Of a stretch of DNA of 64,000 nucleotides, positions 1 to 9,862 are shown piece by piece. The position numbers were made by a program, and so were the translations under genes. Under the pieces are notes generated by a model. That model did no database searches. It worked only from the letters and a program-made list of their open reading frames with translations, and was not told the origin of the DNA. Source of the stretch: Athripsodes cinereus. Lineage: Eukaryota; Arthropoda; Insecta; Trichoptera; Leptoceridae. Every line of letters starts with the position of its first letter. Within the stretch, counting starts at the first letter, position 1. The stretch covers positions 25,433,542-25,497,541 of the forward strand of contig OX388305.1 of the NCBI GenBank assembly GCA_947579605.1, written 5' to 3'.

Positions 1-1480
1 AAATGTTGGATGTCCATAGAAAGTGGGTATATAATATCAAACAGCAAAAACTTTTGATTTTATTACCTACTGCATATTTAGAATGCGAGAAATAATTACA
101 TAGTGCCACGCGGTTTAGTAATTTTATATTTTAATGTAGACATACTTTATTTCTTCATACTTTGGTCACATAATGAGAGGAGAAAAATATGCCATCGTAC
201 AAACTGGTCATAGAGGTGATGGAAGAAAGCGGCTTTCCTGGCCTCAGAAAATTTGAGAGTTGACCGAAATGAAAGGTGTGGAAGAGCTGTTTTGTGCTGC
301 TCAGAAATGACAAGATTTCTCCCAGGTGATCGTCAACGTCGGGAGAACCAACAAAACACGTAAAGAGGAAAAAGAATATATACTAATTTTTAATACACAC
401 AAACAAATATTTGCTTGCTTATTTTCAATTTTTCAGAAAGCATAAATAGAAAAGACAATTATACTCGTACATGTTTTCTTTTAGAAAGGTCGTATATTAC
501 TTCTCACATTACTATGAAATATTCCATTTTGTCAAACTAGTGCATTGAGGCTCAAAAATATCTACGAGCGATTAGACTAACTTTGATATATTATGACACA
601 ATAATGCAACGGGTGACAATGGACGACAAGGGATAAAGTGTCATAAATACAGACTTGTCAATATTGTAGCCTCCCCATGACACGATTATAATACATAATA
701 TAGAATTAATATTACATACGTACAACCACGTTGTATCAACCTTCCGACAATACATGACATGATATGAAAATATAAATACGAACCTATTCTGAATTCAAAA
801 TGCAGGAATTTATAATTTCAATAGAAAAGGAACCTGCTGCATTCTTAATTTGAAATTCAAATTTTTGTGTTCTTTGTACCATATTATACATAGTATAATA
901 ATATTAATATGACACAACATGCGTATACGCATCAGGTATATTTGTAACGGGAAATTGTAAACATAATGTGAAGGAAGGAAGATGTCATTACATTAGATAG
1001 ATAGGTATAAATATATGGACCTATGCGGATAAATTATGCATAATGTTGATCAATAACTATCTGAATATCCTTATGTTGTCACATAATATAACATACGATA
1101 AACATCCTAGAGCCTAGACGATTTCATTAACTATAAATACCTACAAATTTCAAATTAAATTAAAAGGATCTACCGATACGGATGTTTAAATACTACATAG
1201 TCTTTAGATTGATGAACATTGGTGTATCTCTTTTTTATAAGATCAAGGTCTAAGGTTCACTTTGCAAGACGTTATAACAAACTATACAATATTGAATTTA
1301 GTGAAGCATGTTTGATATGATGCCGATGGCAAACAAACAATAACATTTACCAATATCTACTCATTACTATTTCGTAAAAATGTTACTATTGCACTAATGA
1401 TTTTATCATTGAATGTTTTTTTTTCGTTTGTCTGCAAAATCATAAAATACACTACAATACATTTCAATATAATATTTATA
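1..1480. other. AT-rich stretch without a recognisable gene
   Basis: No open frame of coding character, no splice-bounded GC-rich block and no repeat shared with the rest of the window was recognised. The composition is the same AT-rich background seen throughout. Confidence 0.5.
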
Positions 1481-1634
1481 CATCTGGGTTTTGTTATAAG
1501 CCCAAATACAACCTTATACACCTTCCACAGTAAGCTAAAAGCTTGTGTCGTAAAAGGGGAGTTTGCTGACACCTGGGATCGAACCACAGACTCCCCTGTT
1601 CACGAGACTCTACCTCCAGGCTACCGACAAACTC
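1481..1634 (-). mobile_element. SINE-A copy (tRNA-derived SINE), no clear poly-A
   Basis: Reading the minus strand, this copy has the family's tRNA-like head: a GTAGCCTGGAGG A-box-like word, a B box of the form GGTTCGATCCC and then the shared body (GGCAAACTCC, ACACAAGCTTTTAGCTTACTG, TTGTATTTGGG, AACCCAGAT). It matches the better-preserved copies near 5.3, 35.7 and 63.6 kb with scattered substitutions. SINEs of this type are transcribed by RNA polymerase III from the internal boxes and moved by a partner LINE; that is family knowledge, not seen here. Confidence 0.8.
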
Positions 1635-2473
1635 AAACTCTGTCATTTCAGAATGCTACGTTCTATATTCTACCACATTAACGTATGGAACAGTGCAATG
1701 ACTGTAAAGACGAATAAATCCTGATCAATCTATTTCTTCGATTACATAATATGAGGAGAAATTAATTAATATAATTTTATTATTATGGTACTAATCCTTC
1801 ACTAAGCAAAGTATCAAATGACGAATTAATCTAAACAGGTACCCACTGCCGAGCAGAAAAAATTCACAAGAGAAAATTGAAACATGTTTTTATGTTTTAT
1901 TATTGAGAAATTATTGATAATTGCACCATAATTAATTGTTTTCATATGCAGCAAACCATATCCATAACATATTTTCATAATTATTTTCTGTCAGCATGTT
2001 GCATTGCGTTGACAATCTGACCGTGGCTTAATTTCATCATATTATATACCATGATAATAACAATAATATTGTACCTACTCACTGCGAAATATTTGCCGAG
2101 GTGCAAATAAAATATATTTAGCGATATGATACAGTAAATATTATAAACCATTATAATTTATAACATGCATTTTTATTTTAATAGATATAAACTTGATAAA
2201 AAAAACACCATGTAATTTTCTGTTATATTCGATTTATCAGAATATATTCACGAATGGTAACCATGACAAGTGGTATGAATGTTTTTGTTTTCATTATCTG
2301 AATAATACACATTACAGATGGAATAATTCATAACATAAAATATTGTGAACTTTCTAAACGAAGTTTTATAAAGATTCAGTCTCTTTTTATTTATTAAGCA
2401 GTCATACGCCAACAGGTCCAAGGTCCAACATAATACATCTTAAAAATACACGCGAAAGTAGAAAACATGAACA

Positions 2474-2650
2474 ATGTTGTGCCCCTTTACAGGCATAAAT
2501 GAGTTATGTCCTGAGCTACCCATCTCAAGCCACCAACCACGCAGGAATCCTTGTAAGTGTCCACCGAGACCACAGATTCAAAAGTGTCGATTAGTCCCCA
2601 CAGACACCACGAGGGAAGCTAATATAGACTGTAAGATTGCTGTTCTATAG
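2474..2650 (+). other. GC-richer island with a 58-residue open frame; unknown
   Basis: A short block stands out from the AT-rich background by higher GC. It carries an ATG-initiated frame of 58 residues, rich in Pro, Arg and Cys (for example CPELPISSHQPRRNPCKCPP). An acceptor-like CCCCTTTACAG at about 2489-2499 and a GTAAGT at about 2555 would also allow a 61-bp exon in the same frame. I do not recognise the peptide. It could be a host exon, or equally an unrecognised repeat fragment. Confidence 0.2.
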
Positions 2651-2957
2651 TTCAAATAGTACCTAATATGTAGTTCTATAATTCAAAAAGCTATTTAGGC
2701 TTTCGCAAAGAATATTTCATATAGATGAGCGGGTGTAAAACCTATATTTTCACTCTTTGCATGTTCACGGAAAATGTATGTAAAAATAATTCATGTATAG
2801 GAATATATTGATTCAATTTTTATGTTGTTATTTAGTAGCGGTGCATCATGGAATAATATGATAATACGGCTATCAGCCCTTACACATCTGTATCTGCATA
2901 CACCGACACAAAACGAATATACAAAACAATATCCGCTATTAGATACAAGAGAAAGAA

Positions 2958-3088
2958 CTGCAGGGCTACTCTTGAATTCAATCAATATTAGATTCGATCT
3001 TAAGATCAAGATTAGATTAAGACTTGTAGATGGTACCCCCGACGCAATCTAGTCTTGATCTTGATCTAATCTTAACTTTAAGATGTCT
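2958..3088. repeat. MITE-like element with imperfect inverted halves
   Basis: The block begins with a GGGCTACTCTTGA-like word. It contains two imperfectly complementary halves built of AAGATTAGAT/ATCTAATCTT words around a centre near 3030. A related vocabulary (GGGCT, CGACACAATCTA, AAGATTAGATC) recurs in the opposite orientation near 8790-8925, so this is probably one small DNA-element family with two diverged copies in the window. Confidence 0.4.
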
Positions 3089-3671
3089 TAATATAGAGAT
3101 GTATTTCCTAACGCCGTTATCTATGGGTACCAACATGACAACCACGACAACTGAATTATTAAAACTAATATATCACGTGATTTCACCGTATTTCCACATT
3201 TTTTATAAATCTAATATCAATTTCTGATTAAATGAAATGAAAATGATATTATATAATGATCTATAACAGTGCAATTAATTTATAAAAAATATTTTTTAAA
3301 ACCTATGCATTGACACTATTTTTGTCTATGACATATTTTGCTATTGTCTATTATTATCTCACTGACACTGACAGTTATCAATGTTTGTTTTGCGATGTTT
3401 TAGTTTGTTGTTTTTGCAGAAGTATACGCGAATTTATTATATTAAAATGATCAGAAAGTCACAAATTAAGGTAAGTATGAAATAAGAATTGTGGAAACAA
3501 TCATTAATGTACTTTGTTACAAATATAATGCATTAAATAACATGTTTTGTTTATAGGTTTATTTGGACATTAACTAAAATGTTTTTCTACACAAGGATTA
3601 ATGAATAATGTCTGCATATGATCGTCTACGAACTTTAAAGAGAAGCTCTTTTTTGTGTGATGAAGTAAAAC

Positions 3672-3745
3672 AATTTATTTATTTGTTAACAAAGTATATG
3701 GCTAAATAGCCTTTTTACACTACAATTACTTAAAAAAAACAACAA
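3672..3745 (-). mobile_element. Family F: 3' tail of a non-LTR element
   Basis: The plus strand reads TTTATTTATT followed by a stretch ending in a GCCTTTT(T)ACA word. The same arrangement (A/T tetranucleotide tail, about 20 bases, then CCTTTTACAAA) recurs at 11.22, 12.17 and 30.52 kb. It reads as the 3' untranslated end and tail of a non-LTR retrotransposon lying on the minus strand. Confidence 0.4.
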
Positions 3746-4096
3746 ACTTGGAACAAACACAATCAACATATAAGAGACAATGAATACAACATGACAATAG
3801 AAACTACTGGATATTCTCAACAGAAAGCATGAACCTTTGAATAAACCCGCTCACAGCACATTTGCTCATGGTGTACTCTGAATAGTTGAAATCAACTTCA
3901 CAGTGATAATTCCCTATTACATGGAGTCAATTCATTGATGAATAATAGCTATAATTGGACGATGATCCTGTAGCATAGAACAATGCCTGAATTTTGGTGC
4001 TACAACTAGGGAAAATACAGTTGAGTAGGAATAAGTTGAATAAATTTTGATTTATAAAGTCTTGAACCATTCTCAAATAAATGTTGTATACTTATA

Positions 4097-4222
4097 TGTT
4101 TTTAATTATTACCTTTCTCATGAATGAATGAAAGAAACAAATGTAAGGAACGGATGAAGAATGTTTTTAATTATTGCCTATATAATGAATGAATGAAAGA
4201 AACGAATATAAGGAACGAATGA
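4097..4222 (+). repeat. 64-bp direct tandem duplication
   Basis: Two adjacent units of about 64 bp starting at 4097 and 4161 share ATGTTTTTAATTATT, GAATGAATGAAAGAAAC and AAGGAACG(G/A)ATGAA with a few differences. The pair lies directly upstream of the LINE relic at 4240. Confidence 0.75.
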
Positions 4223-4239
4223 AAGAAACTTACAGAGCA

Positions 4240-4985
4240 TGCAAGAAAGAAGTGCGAGAGTGTCAGTTGTACATGAAAGTTGCAGAATGAATGGGATGAA
4301 AATGAATGTGACTAAGACGAAAGTGCTGGTGTTTGAAAGAGAGATTGATAGAACAATGTGTGAAATAAAGGTTGGAAATGAATGTTTGGAGCAAGTGGAC
4401 GAATATGTATGTTTGCGATGGATGGTAGATACGAAAGAGATATTGAAAAAAGAAAAGTGAACGGTGCACTTCGATCTAATAGCAATGTCTCGAACATGGC
4501 TAAAATGCTGGTGCACAACGCCATCCTCGCACCGATACTTATGTATGCAAGCGAAACTTGGATATGGCTGAAGAAGGACGAAAGTGGAATAAATGCAGTG
4601 GAGATGCGAACACTGAGAAGAACGGTAGGTAAAACATTGCAAGATAGAGTAAGAAATGAGGATATTAGAAGAATGAGTGGATGCAAGAAGAGTGTTGTTG
4701 ATAGAATGCGTGTAAATAAATTGAGATGGTTTGGTCATGTAGAGCAAATGGATGGTGTAAGATTGACGAAGAAGGTATATTTATCTGAAAGAGAGGGTGT
4801 GAGAAAGCGCGGACGTCCAAGAACCTTGTGGATCAAATACTCAAGGGCGGTCGCATGTTAAGTAAGAGGAATCGGCGTGCATGTATGAGAAACTGGATGA
4901 ATGTAGAGGAAGCGAAAGAAGTATGTAAGGAAAGATCAATATGGCGTTCCGTTCTCTCTGCCTACCCCATCCGGGACACGGCGTG
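4240..4985 (+). pseudogene. Non-LTR retrotransposon ORF2 C-terminal relic
   Basis: This is the end of a reverse transcriptase ORF of RTE/BovB-like architecture. In order there is a thumb-region segment (MNVTKTKVLVFER), then DGRYERDIEKR, a SNMAKMLVHN...SETW block, AVEMRTLRRTVG, a KLRWFGHVEQMDG block and a basic RKRGRPR motif. The frame shifts twice. Between about 4405 and 4440 the YLG-type motif is eroded and the frame changes. Near 4820 a single-base loss moves the frame, after which RRACMRNWMNVEEAKEVC and a terminal WRSVLSAYPIRDTA then a stop at about 4985 can be read. The polymerase catalytic part is absent. It belongs to a different subfamily from the 22.5 kb element. No function expected. 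Confidence 0.8.
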
Positions 4986-5317
4986 AAGGTAAAGGACAGG
5001 ATATATCATGAATTTATATATTATAGGCAGAAAGAATGGAGCCCCACGGAATATCTGGTTTATATGGTGAGGCAATTAAATTCTATTATGTGTGTTAATG
5101 AATGTGTATTACAGAGATAGAAGAAGTATTTTAAAGGTTTATTTGAATGAGAATATAAGGAAATTGGATGAATTATTGTGATACATGTCTGACTTGTGAA
5201 TGCAACCTTTAGAAAGATGGATGTTGAATTGAATTAAACTCGGGTCAATGCATTGATGTATGCAGATGATGTGTACATTCTAGGCTACAATAATAATAAT
5301 AACGTTCTTCGTCGTTC

Positions 5318-5505
5318 GAGTTCGTCGGTAGCCTGGAGGTAGAGTCTCGGCCTCGTGAACATGGGGTCCGTGGTTCGATACCAGGTGCCGGCAAACTCCC
5401 CTTTCACGACACAAGCTTTTAGTAGCTTACTGTGAAAGGTGTATAAGGTTGTATTTGGGTTTATTACAAAAACCCAGATATAGCTTTTTTAAAAAAAAAA
5501 AAAAA
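5318..5505 (+). mobile_element. SINE-A copy, near full length
   Basis: The copy begins GAGTTCGTCGGTAGCCTGG, carries the B box GGTTCGATACC about 50 bases later, continues with the SINE-A body (GCAAACTCCCCTTTCACG; TTGTATTTGGG) and ends in a poly-A run. It is one of the three best copies in the window. The poly-A runs directly into a family D LINE tail on the opposite strand. Confidence 0.85.
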
Positions 5506-5625
5506 TAACAAACTTTATTGTGCAGAATATGATAACAGGAATTATATACAACATGCATGAAAAAATCTGTACAATGGGCGAGTTTATCGCAGAGTTGCGA
5601 TATCTTCCAACTAACCCAAATAAAA
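5490..5625 (-). mobile_element. Family D: non-LTR 3' tail (diverged)
   Basis: The plus strand shows AACAAACTTTATTGTGCA, then GTACAATGGGCGAGTTTATCGC, then GCGATATCTTCCAACTAACCC. The last two words are shared with copies at 19.7, 46.1 and 58.0 kb. At 46 kb the same tail follows a reverse-transcriptase C-terminal ORF on the minus strand, so the element is oriented minus. Confidence 0.6.
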
Positions 5626-5694
5626 TAAAATATATAAAAATGAAATAAAATAAAATACATACATGAAATGAAATAAAATAAAATAGATAGATAT

Positions 5695-6010
5695 ATGCAC
5701 TTGGACTCTGCGCTTCGTCACACCCCCTCTTTCAGATACACACATCATCTACTTCATCCTTTCATCGTGCATTCGCTCATCATATCTTTGTTAACACACA
5801 TTCCTCTCACATCCGCTCATTCTCCTGATATCCTCATTCTTCACTCTATCTCGCAACGTTTTACCAACCATTCTTCTCAGTGAACGCATCTCCACAGCAT
5901 TTATTCCACTCTCGTCCTTTTTCAACCACGTCCAAGTTTCGCTTATAAACATAAGTGTCGGTAACAGAATGGTATTGTGCACCAGCATTTTTGCCATGTT
6001 TGACACGATG
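5695..6010 (-). pseudogene. Non-LTR ORF2 relic, same subfamily as 4240-4985
   Basis: The minus strand encodes SNMAKMLVHNTILLPTLMF, SETWTWLKKDESGINAVEM and RSLRRMVGKTLRDRVKNEDI in one frame, closely matching the 4.2 kb copy. After the first stop (about 5791) the frame continues degraded into a SERGGV..KRR remnant, so the KLRWFGHVE block has been lost by deletion. The 5' end is abrupt at about 6010. Confidence 0.75.
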
Positions 6011-6156
6011 AATCAAAAATATTCCAGTTTTATAAGAATTTAATTGACAACAATGATAAAGGCAAAAAAAAACATAAATTTCAAAATATAATGTTTATTT
6101 ATCTCAAATAATTAAATAATAAACAGTTAACATATATATAAGGAATGTAGTGTTCA

Positions 6157-6355
6157 TCACCTAGAGACTAATTTATTTTTAAAAGACATAAACGATGAGC
6201 TGGTGCGGATTGTAGAGGGAAGCTGGTTCCAAAGTCTAGCGGTGTGAATGCTAAAAGATGAAAAGTAGAAATCAGAGTGATGTGAGGGAATCAAGAGCAA
6301 TCTATTGTTCTCCGACCTAAGTGAAAGGCCACGCACCGCTCCAAATTGGAATCTT
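6157..6355 (-). pseudogene. Jockey/CR1-type RT C-terminal relic
   Basis: The minus strand reads LRSENNRLLLIPSHHSDFYF, then SFSIHTARLWNQLPSTIR and a stop at 6157-6159. The S-F-S...A-R-L-W-N-x-L-P signature is typical of the extreme C-terminus of CR1/Jockey-type non-LTR polyproteins. It is a different lineage from the RTE-like relic beside it. Everything upstream is missing, so it is a dead 5'-truncated fragment. Confidence 0.75.
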
Positions 6356-7299
6356 TATTTATGAATTCTTGAAATATTCGTATAATTTTTGCTTTGTTGT
6401 TGTTTTTTGTGTTTTGTTTTTGTGACATTTGGCATTTTATTTTCTCCGTCTCAAACTTTTTATGTGACGGATGTGTAGTTTCAATTGTTTATTGAATGAA
6501 CTTTGATTGATACCATGAATTTTGACTGTTTTATCTGAGAATTCTTCATTATTAATTTTAACGTTTGACTAATATTGTGTATTTCTTCTTTTATTAATTG
6601 CTCAATGCAATTATTTTTATGGTATTTTGATATTTATTTTTTTAAAAGTGTAATGATACTATCTTACATTTTATACATTTTTAATTGCTTTTTATTTTTA
6701 TATAGTATTAATTGTTGTTTGAATTTTTAATACCATTTTATAAAAGCTTTAAGCTGTACATATGTGTAATAAATAAATATGTATAATAATAAATAAATAG
6801 AGTTTTGTCGATGGGACAAAGCTCAGCGAGGCATAGATGTGCTGCACCGCTCAAGGCTTTATGAACCGTGAGGTACAGTTTGAAGTCTACTCTCTTTGGG
6901 ACTCTCATCCAATGTAGCTCCTTAAACAGTGGTGTGATGTGTCAGTGCTTATTGTCTCTGTAAATGGTCCCATCAGCACCATTAAAGGTTATCTGGAGAC
7001 GGTTGAGAATGATTCCAAGAATATTTTAACTAAATAATATCCGAATATAACCTGTAAACGAAACATATTATTTAATAAGGGGAAATAATGTATTATTGTG
7101 TAACACAAGCAAAAAGTATTTAGAATTTGTTCTCCATTCATCTCTATTTTATGCTAGTCAACATTTAAGAAAGGGACTCCCACCATTTACCCCTGGATGT
7201 TTCAAGAACATCAGTTTTCATATCATCCAATTTCTGCTAGCCTCTTTACTACTACCATTACTATAGACATAAGACATTTGTATAGACATAACATAACAT
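6356..7299. other. AT-rich stretch, nothing recognised
   Basis: Long T-rich and A-rich runs (6390-6780). A modestly GC-richer segment at about 6800-6990 has no usable frame. Confidence 0.4.
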
Positions 7300-7526
7300 A
7301 CATAGATATTTCACAGAGATCGAGCTAGTCCCAAACTTAGATGAATCTTGTGTTATGGGTACTAACGCGACGATACACACATTTACAATGCACTAAACAC
7401 ATACTTGTAACACCCAGACCCAGGACAATTTGAAAAAGGTCATTCCTCAATCTGCCCTGGCCGGAATCGAACCCGGGACCTCGTGACTCAAAGGCAAGAG
7501 CGTTACCTCCGCGCCACACCGGCCAA
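7300..7526 (-). mobile_element. SINE-C copy (second tRNA-derived SINE)
   Basis: Reading the minus strand from 7526, the head GTTGGCCGGTGTGGCGCGG has an A-box-like TGGCGCGGAGG. It is followed by GCCTTTGAGTCACGAGG and a near-consensus B box GGTTCGATTCC about 35 bases on. The body carries GGTCTGGGTGTTACAAG and GTATCGTCGCGTTAGTACCC. Copies at 45.2 kb and a truncated one at 54.0 kb share the body. The well-kept boxes suggest a tRNA-gene ancestor. Confidence 0.85.
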
Positions 7527-7666
7527 CTACACCGTTATAGCATATCTCACAACTGGGGTGGCAAGCAGAGCAGCTGCATGTAATAAACTTCCAAGGTGTC
7601 CTCTTTGTTCCAACAAAAAATTAAAACAATCAGGATGGATGGGACATTAGTCTCTTCAATTCGGTG

Positions 7667-8084
7667 AATTTCTGCTATAGGTTATCCAATAGCATCCAGT
7701 TAGAAAATGTACCTATATTGATGATCCATACCGTTGATATATACCCATCGTTGTATTTATTTTTATTATCTTTCACTGTACACTGTTACAAGATATCGTG
7801 GGGCATTCGGATATGAACTAGGGGAGGGGTACAGATTAAACTTAATTATGATTTATTTTCTGCATAGTTGAATTTCATGACATAATTATGCATTTATGTA
7901 CATAAATAATATGGCATTCACTGGGCGAGATTCATTCCCTTGTCCCAATATTGCCATCTGAGCACTTCTATAATATCTTGTAACGGTATACAGTGAACGA
8001 TAATAATAATAAAAAATACAACTATGATCATCAATTTATATCTTCTCTTAATGGGTACTACTGGATAACTTATTATAGAAATTA
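7667..8084. repeat. Foldback/MITE-like element with ~115-bp arms
   Basis: The two ends are imperfect reverse complements. The left arm runs about 7667-7796 and the right arm about 7973-8084. Matching blocks from outside inward are AATTTCT/AGAAATT, GTTATCCA(A/G)TAG, TTGATGATC, GTTGTATTT, TTCACTGTA and GTTACAAGATAT. The centre (about 175 bp) is unique AT-rich DNA. The left arm has a small insertion relative to the right. No transposase frame is inside. Known MITEs and foldback elements have this shape; the superfamily is not assignable. Confidence 0.65.
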
Positions 8085-8102
8085 ACCTTTAATTCTATGT
8101 AC

Positions 8103-8250
8103 GTACCACAATTCATGTCCTTATTTGATCCATATAGGTGTTTCTTGGTCCGCATTTACATTTGTGCCTATTTTCTTGCCCTTCTCCATGGTGATGAGCA
8201 CACCTGGGTGCCTGTTGTTATGGCCAATCCAGTTGAGTCGTTGTTGAACA
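8103..8250 (-). pseudogene. RTE relic, C-terminal fragment
   Basis: The minus strand matches the C-terminal coding part of the 22.5 kb RTE. Pieces equivalent to QQRANWIGHNIRHPGLLI, an EGKTEGTN-like stretch, a GRPRDAYMDQL-like stretch and the ATGAACTGTGG block are all recognisable, with frameshifts. It abuts the foldback element ending at 8084. Truncated at both ends. Confidence 0.7.
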
Positions 8251-8639
8251 ATAATGTAGTTTTGAAATAATATTTTTCACTCATCTTCTTATAGCCCGCT
8301 AGACTTGATTCAGAGGGGGTGCGAAACCATGTTTTTGCGTCGTCTGTTACAGGATGGAGGCCTTGTATATCTCCAATGAATGAGAATATAGGACAGTAGT
8401 CAGATAAACAACACATACATTGTTCACGACATAATTCCACAATGCATTATTCGTTTTAAAACTAGTCTCACAGTAAAACTTCAAAACAAGCGACTCAGAC
8501 AAAACTAACAATCAACACCAAATTTTATTTGCGTAAAAAACACAGCAAGATAGAAAAAAAGTATTAGAAATATACTAAAATAAATATTATTCTAAAAAAC
8601 AAACAAACTTGCGTTGTAAAAAGATGGAAAAACTATGGC

Positions 8640-8925
8640 AAAAGACTTTTAGATTGCTAAAATGCACCTCCACAGCAATCTTAAGTTTTGACAGTTGTTA
8701 GATTGTGTTTTAAGACGTCTATTAAGATTTGACCTTGGCAATGTTGTGTCAAGAGTACCGATTTCATACAAATGTTAAGATAGTAACGAATTTTTAAGAC
8801 ATCATACTAGATCTGTCTAAAAGTTAAGATTTAGACCGTGTTCAAAAGTACCAATTCGCCATTTTAAGATGCAAACAAGATTAGATCGCATTTAGATTGT
8901 GTCGGGAGTAGGGCTGCTGATGACT
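8640..8925. repeat. Putative diverged MITE related to 2958-3088
   Basis: The block is rich in TTAAGAT / ATCTTAA and TAGATTGTG words and ends CATTTAGATTGTGTCGGGAGT AGGGCT. Its reverse complement begins AGCCCTACTCCCGACACAATC, similar to the GGGCTACTC...CAATC words of the 3.0 kb element. The relationship is by shared words only. Confidence 0.3.
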
Positions 8926-9415
8926 ATTATAAAATACATAGTAATAAATAATATTGTGTATCGTACAAATCCGGTTGGGAAAATATTATTGTAGGAATAA
9001 AGGGATACAACATTGTAATGTTATTACTGTACATTGTCAAAACATTATGTGAAAATGTGTAGATGATGAAAGATTTTATAAAGGTAACCAAAATTTGAAA
9101 GTAGATAATGTAGACAGATATGATATTACAATTCTCATCATAAAAATGAATCACATTCTTACTGTTGATGTAATGATTCTAGATGTTTGGCACTGATGTG
9201 CATTGATCTCTTGATTAACTTACTGGTAAGATTAGGTATTAGGGACCTTATAAGTTCACTTATGGCTTTAAATAATTCTTTTTTTTGTATACCCGTCAAA
9301 ATTTATATAAATAAATTAGTTTTCTCTTAGAAGATAAATGTCTAATATTAAATAAGTTTAATTTATCGACCGACGATTCTTGGTGGAAGTTAAAATTAAT
9401 AATTTTTATAATGAA

Positions 9416-9652
9416 ACACGACATATTGTTATTCCACTATTGACTTCATTTATTTTTGCGAGCCAGGCGAAGCCAAGAGCTTCCGCTCTCATCGTCAGGC
9501 AAAAGTAAAGTGAAGCTTCATTACAAGTTAAGTATGTGACAAACAGAAAGATTGACGATACTTTACTTTTGCCTGATGATGAGAGTGGAAGCTCTTGAAA
9601 GCCGGCTCGCAAAAATAAATAAAGCCAGTAGTGGAATAACTATATATCGTGT
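9416..9652. repeat. Foldback element: ~95-bp inverted arms, ~50-bp loop
   Basis: The left arm 9416-9510 and right arm about 9560-9652 are reverse complements with few mismatches. Outer ends are ACACGA(C/T)ATAT and GTTATTCCACTA. Inner blocks include TTTATTTTTGCGAGCC, AAGAGCTTCC(G/A)CTCTCATC and AGGCAAAAGTAAAG. The loop is about 9511-9559. Transcription would give a long hairpin. It is most simply a MITE/foldback element. The right arm runs directly into a family B copy at 9679. Confidence 0.85.
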
Positions 9653-9678
9653 CTAATATTCGGTGTTCGGTGTTCGGT

Positions 9679-9862
9679 GCAGGTGTTCGAAAAAATAAGA
9701 CATTTTACATCTTAAATTCGGCGATGAGGTTTGCCACCCATCCTGAATGTCTTAATTTTATATTGGCACGGAGAAGTCAGCTTGCATGTTTTATATGCAG
9801 CTGGTCTGCTGGCTACCCCACTTGTGGGATATGCCGTGATGGTATAGTAGTAGTAGTAGTAA
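9679..9862 (+). mobile_element. Family B retroposon copy with short (TAG)n tail
   Basis: The copy starts GCAGGTGTTCGAAAAAATAAG and contains the family's core: TTTGCCACCCATCCTGAATG, GGCACGGAGA, TTGCATG, CTGGCTACCCCACTTGTGGG and ATATGCCGTGATGGTATAG. It ends in a (TAG)n microsatellite. It is nearly identical in the core to the longer copy at 55.6 kb. Confidence 0.8.

Noticed and set aside
4178..4747. 189-codon minus-strand open frame
   Set aside because: It is antisense to the LINE relic at 4240-4985, Ser/Thr/Phe-rich as expected from antisense of a charged protein; no motif.
7440..7526. Functional tRNA gene (good A and B box words)
   Set aside because: The head does not close into a cloverleaf with an acceptor stem that I can see, and it continues into a SINE body shared with 45.2 and 54.0 kb.
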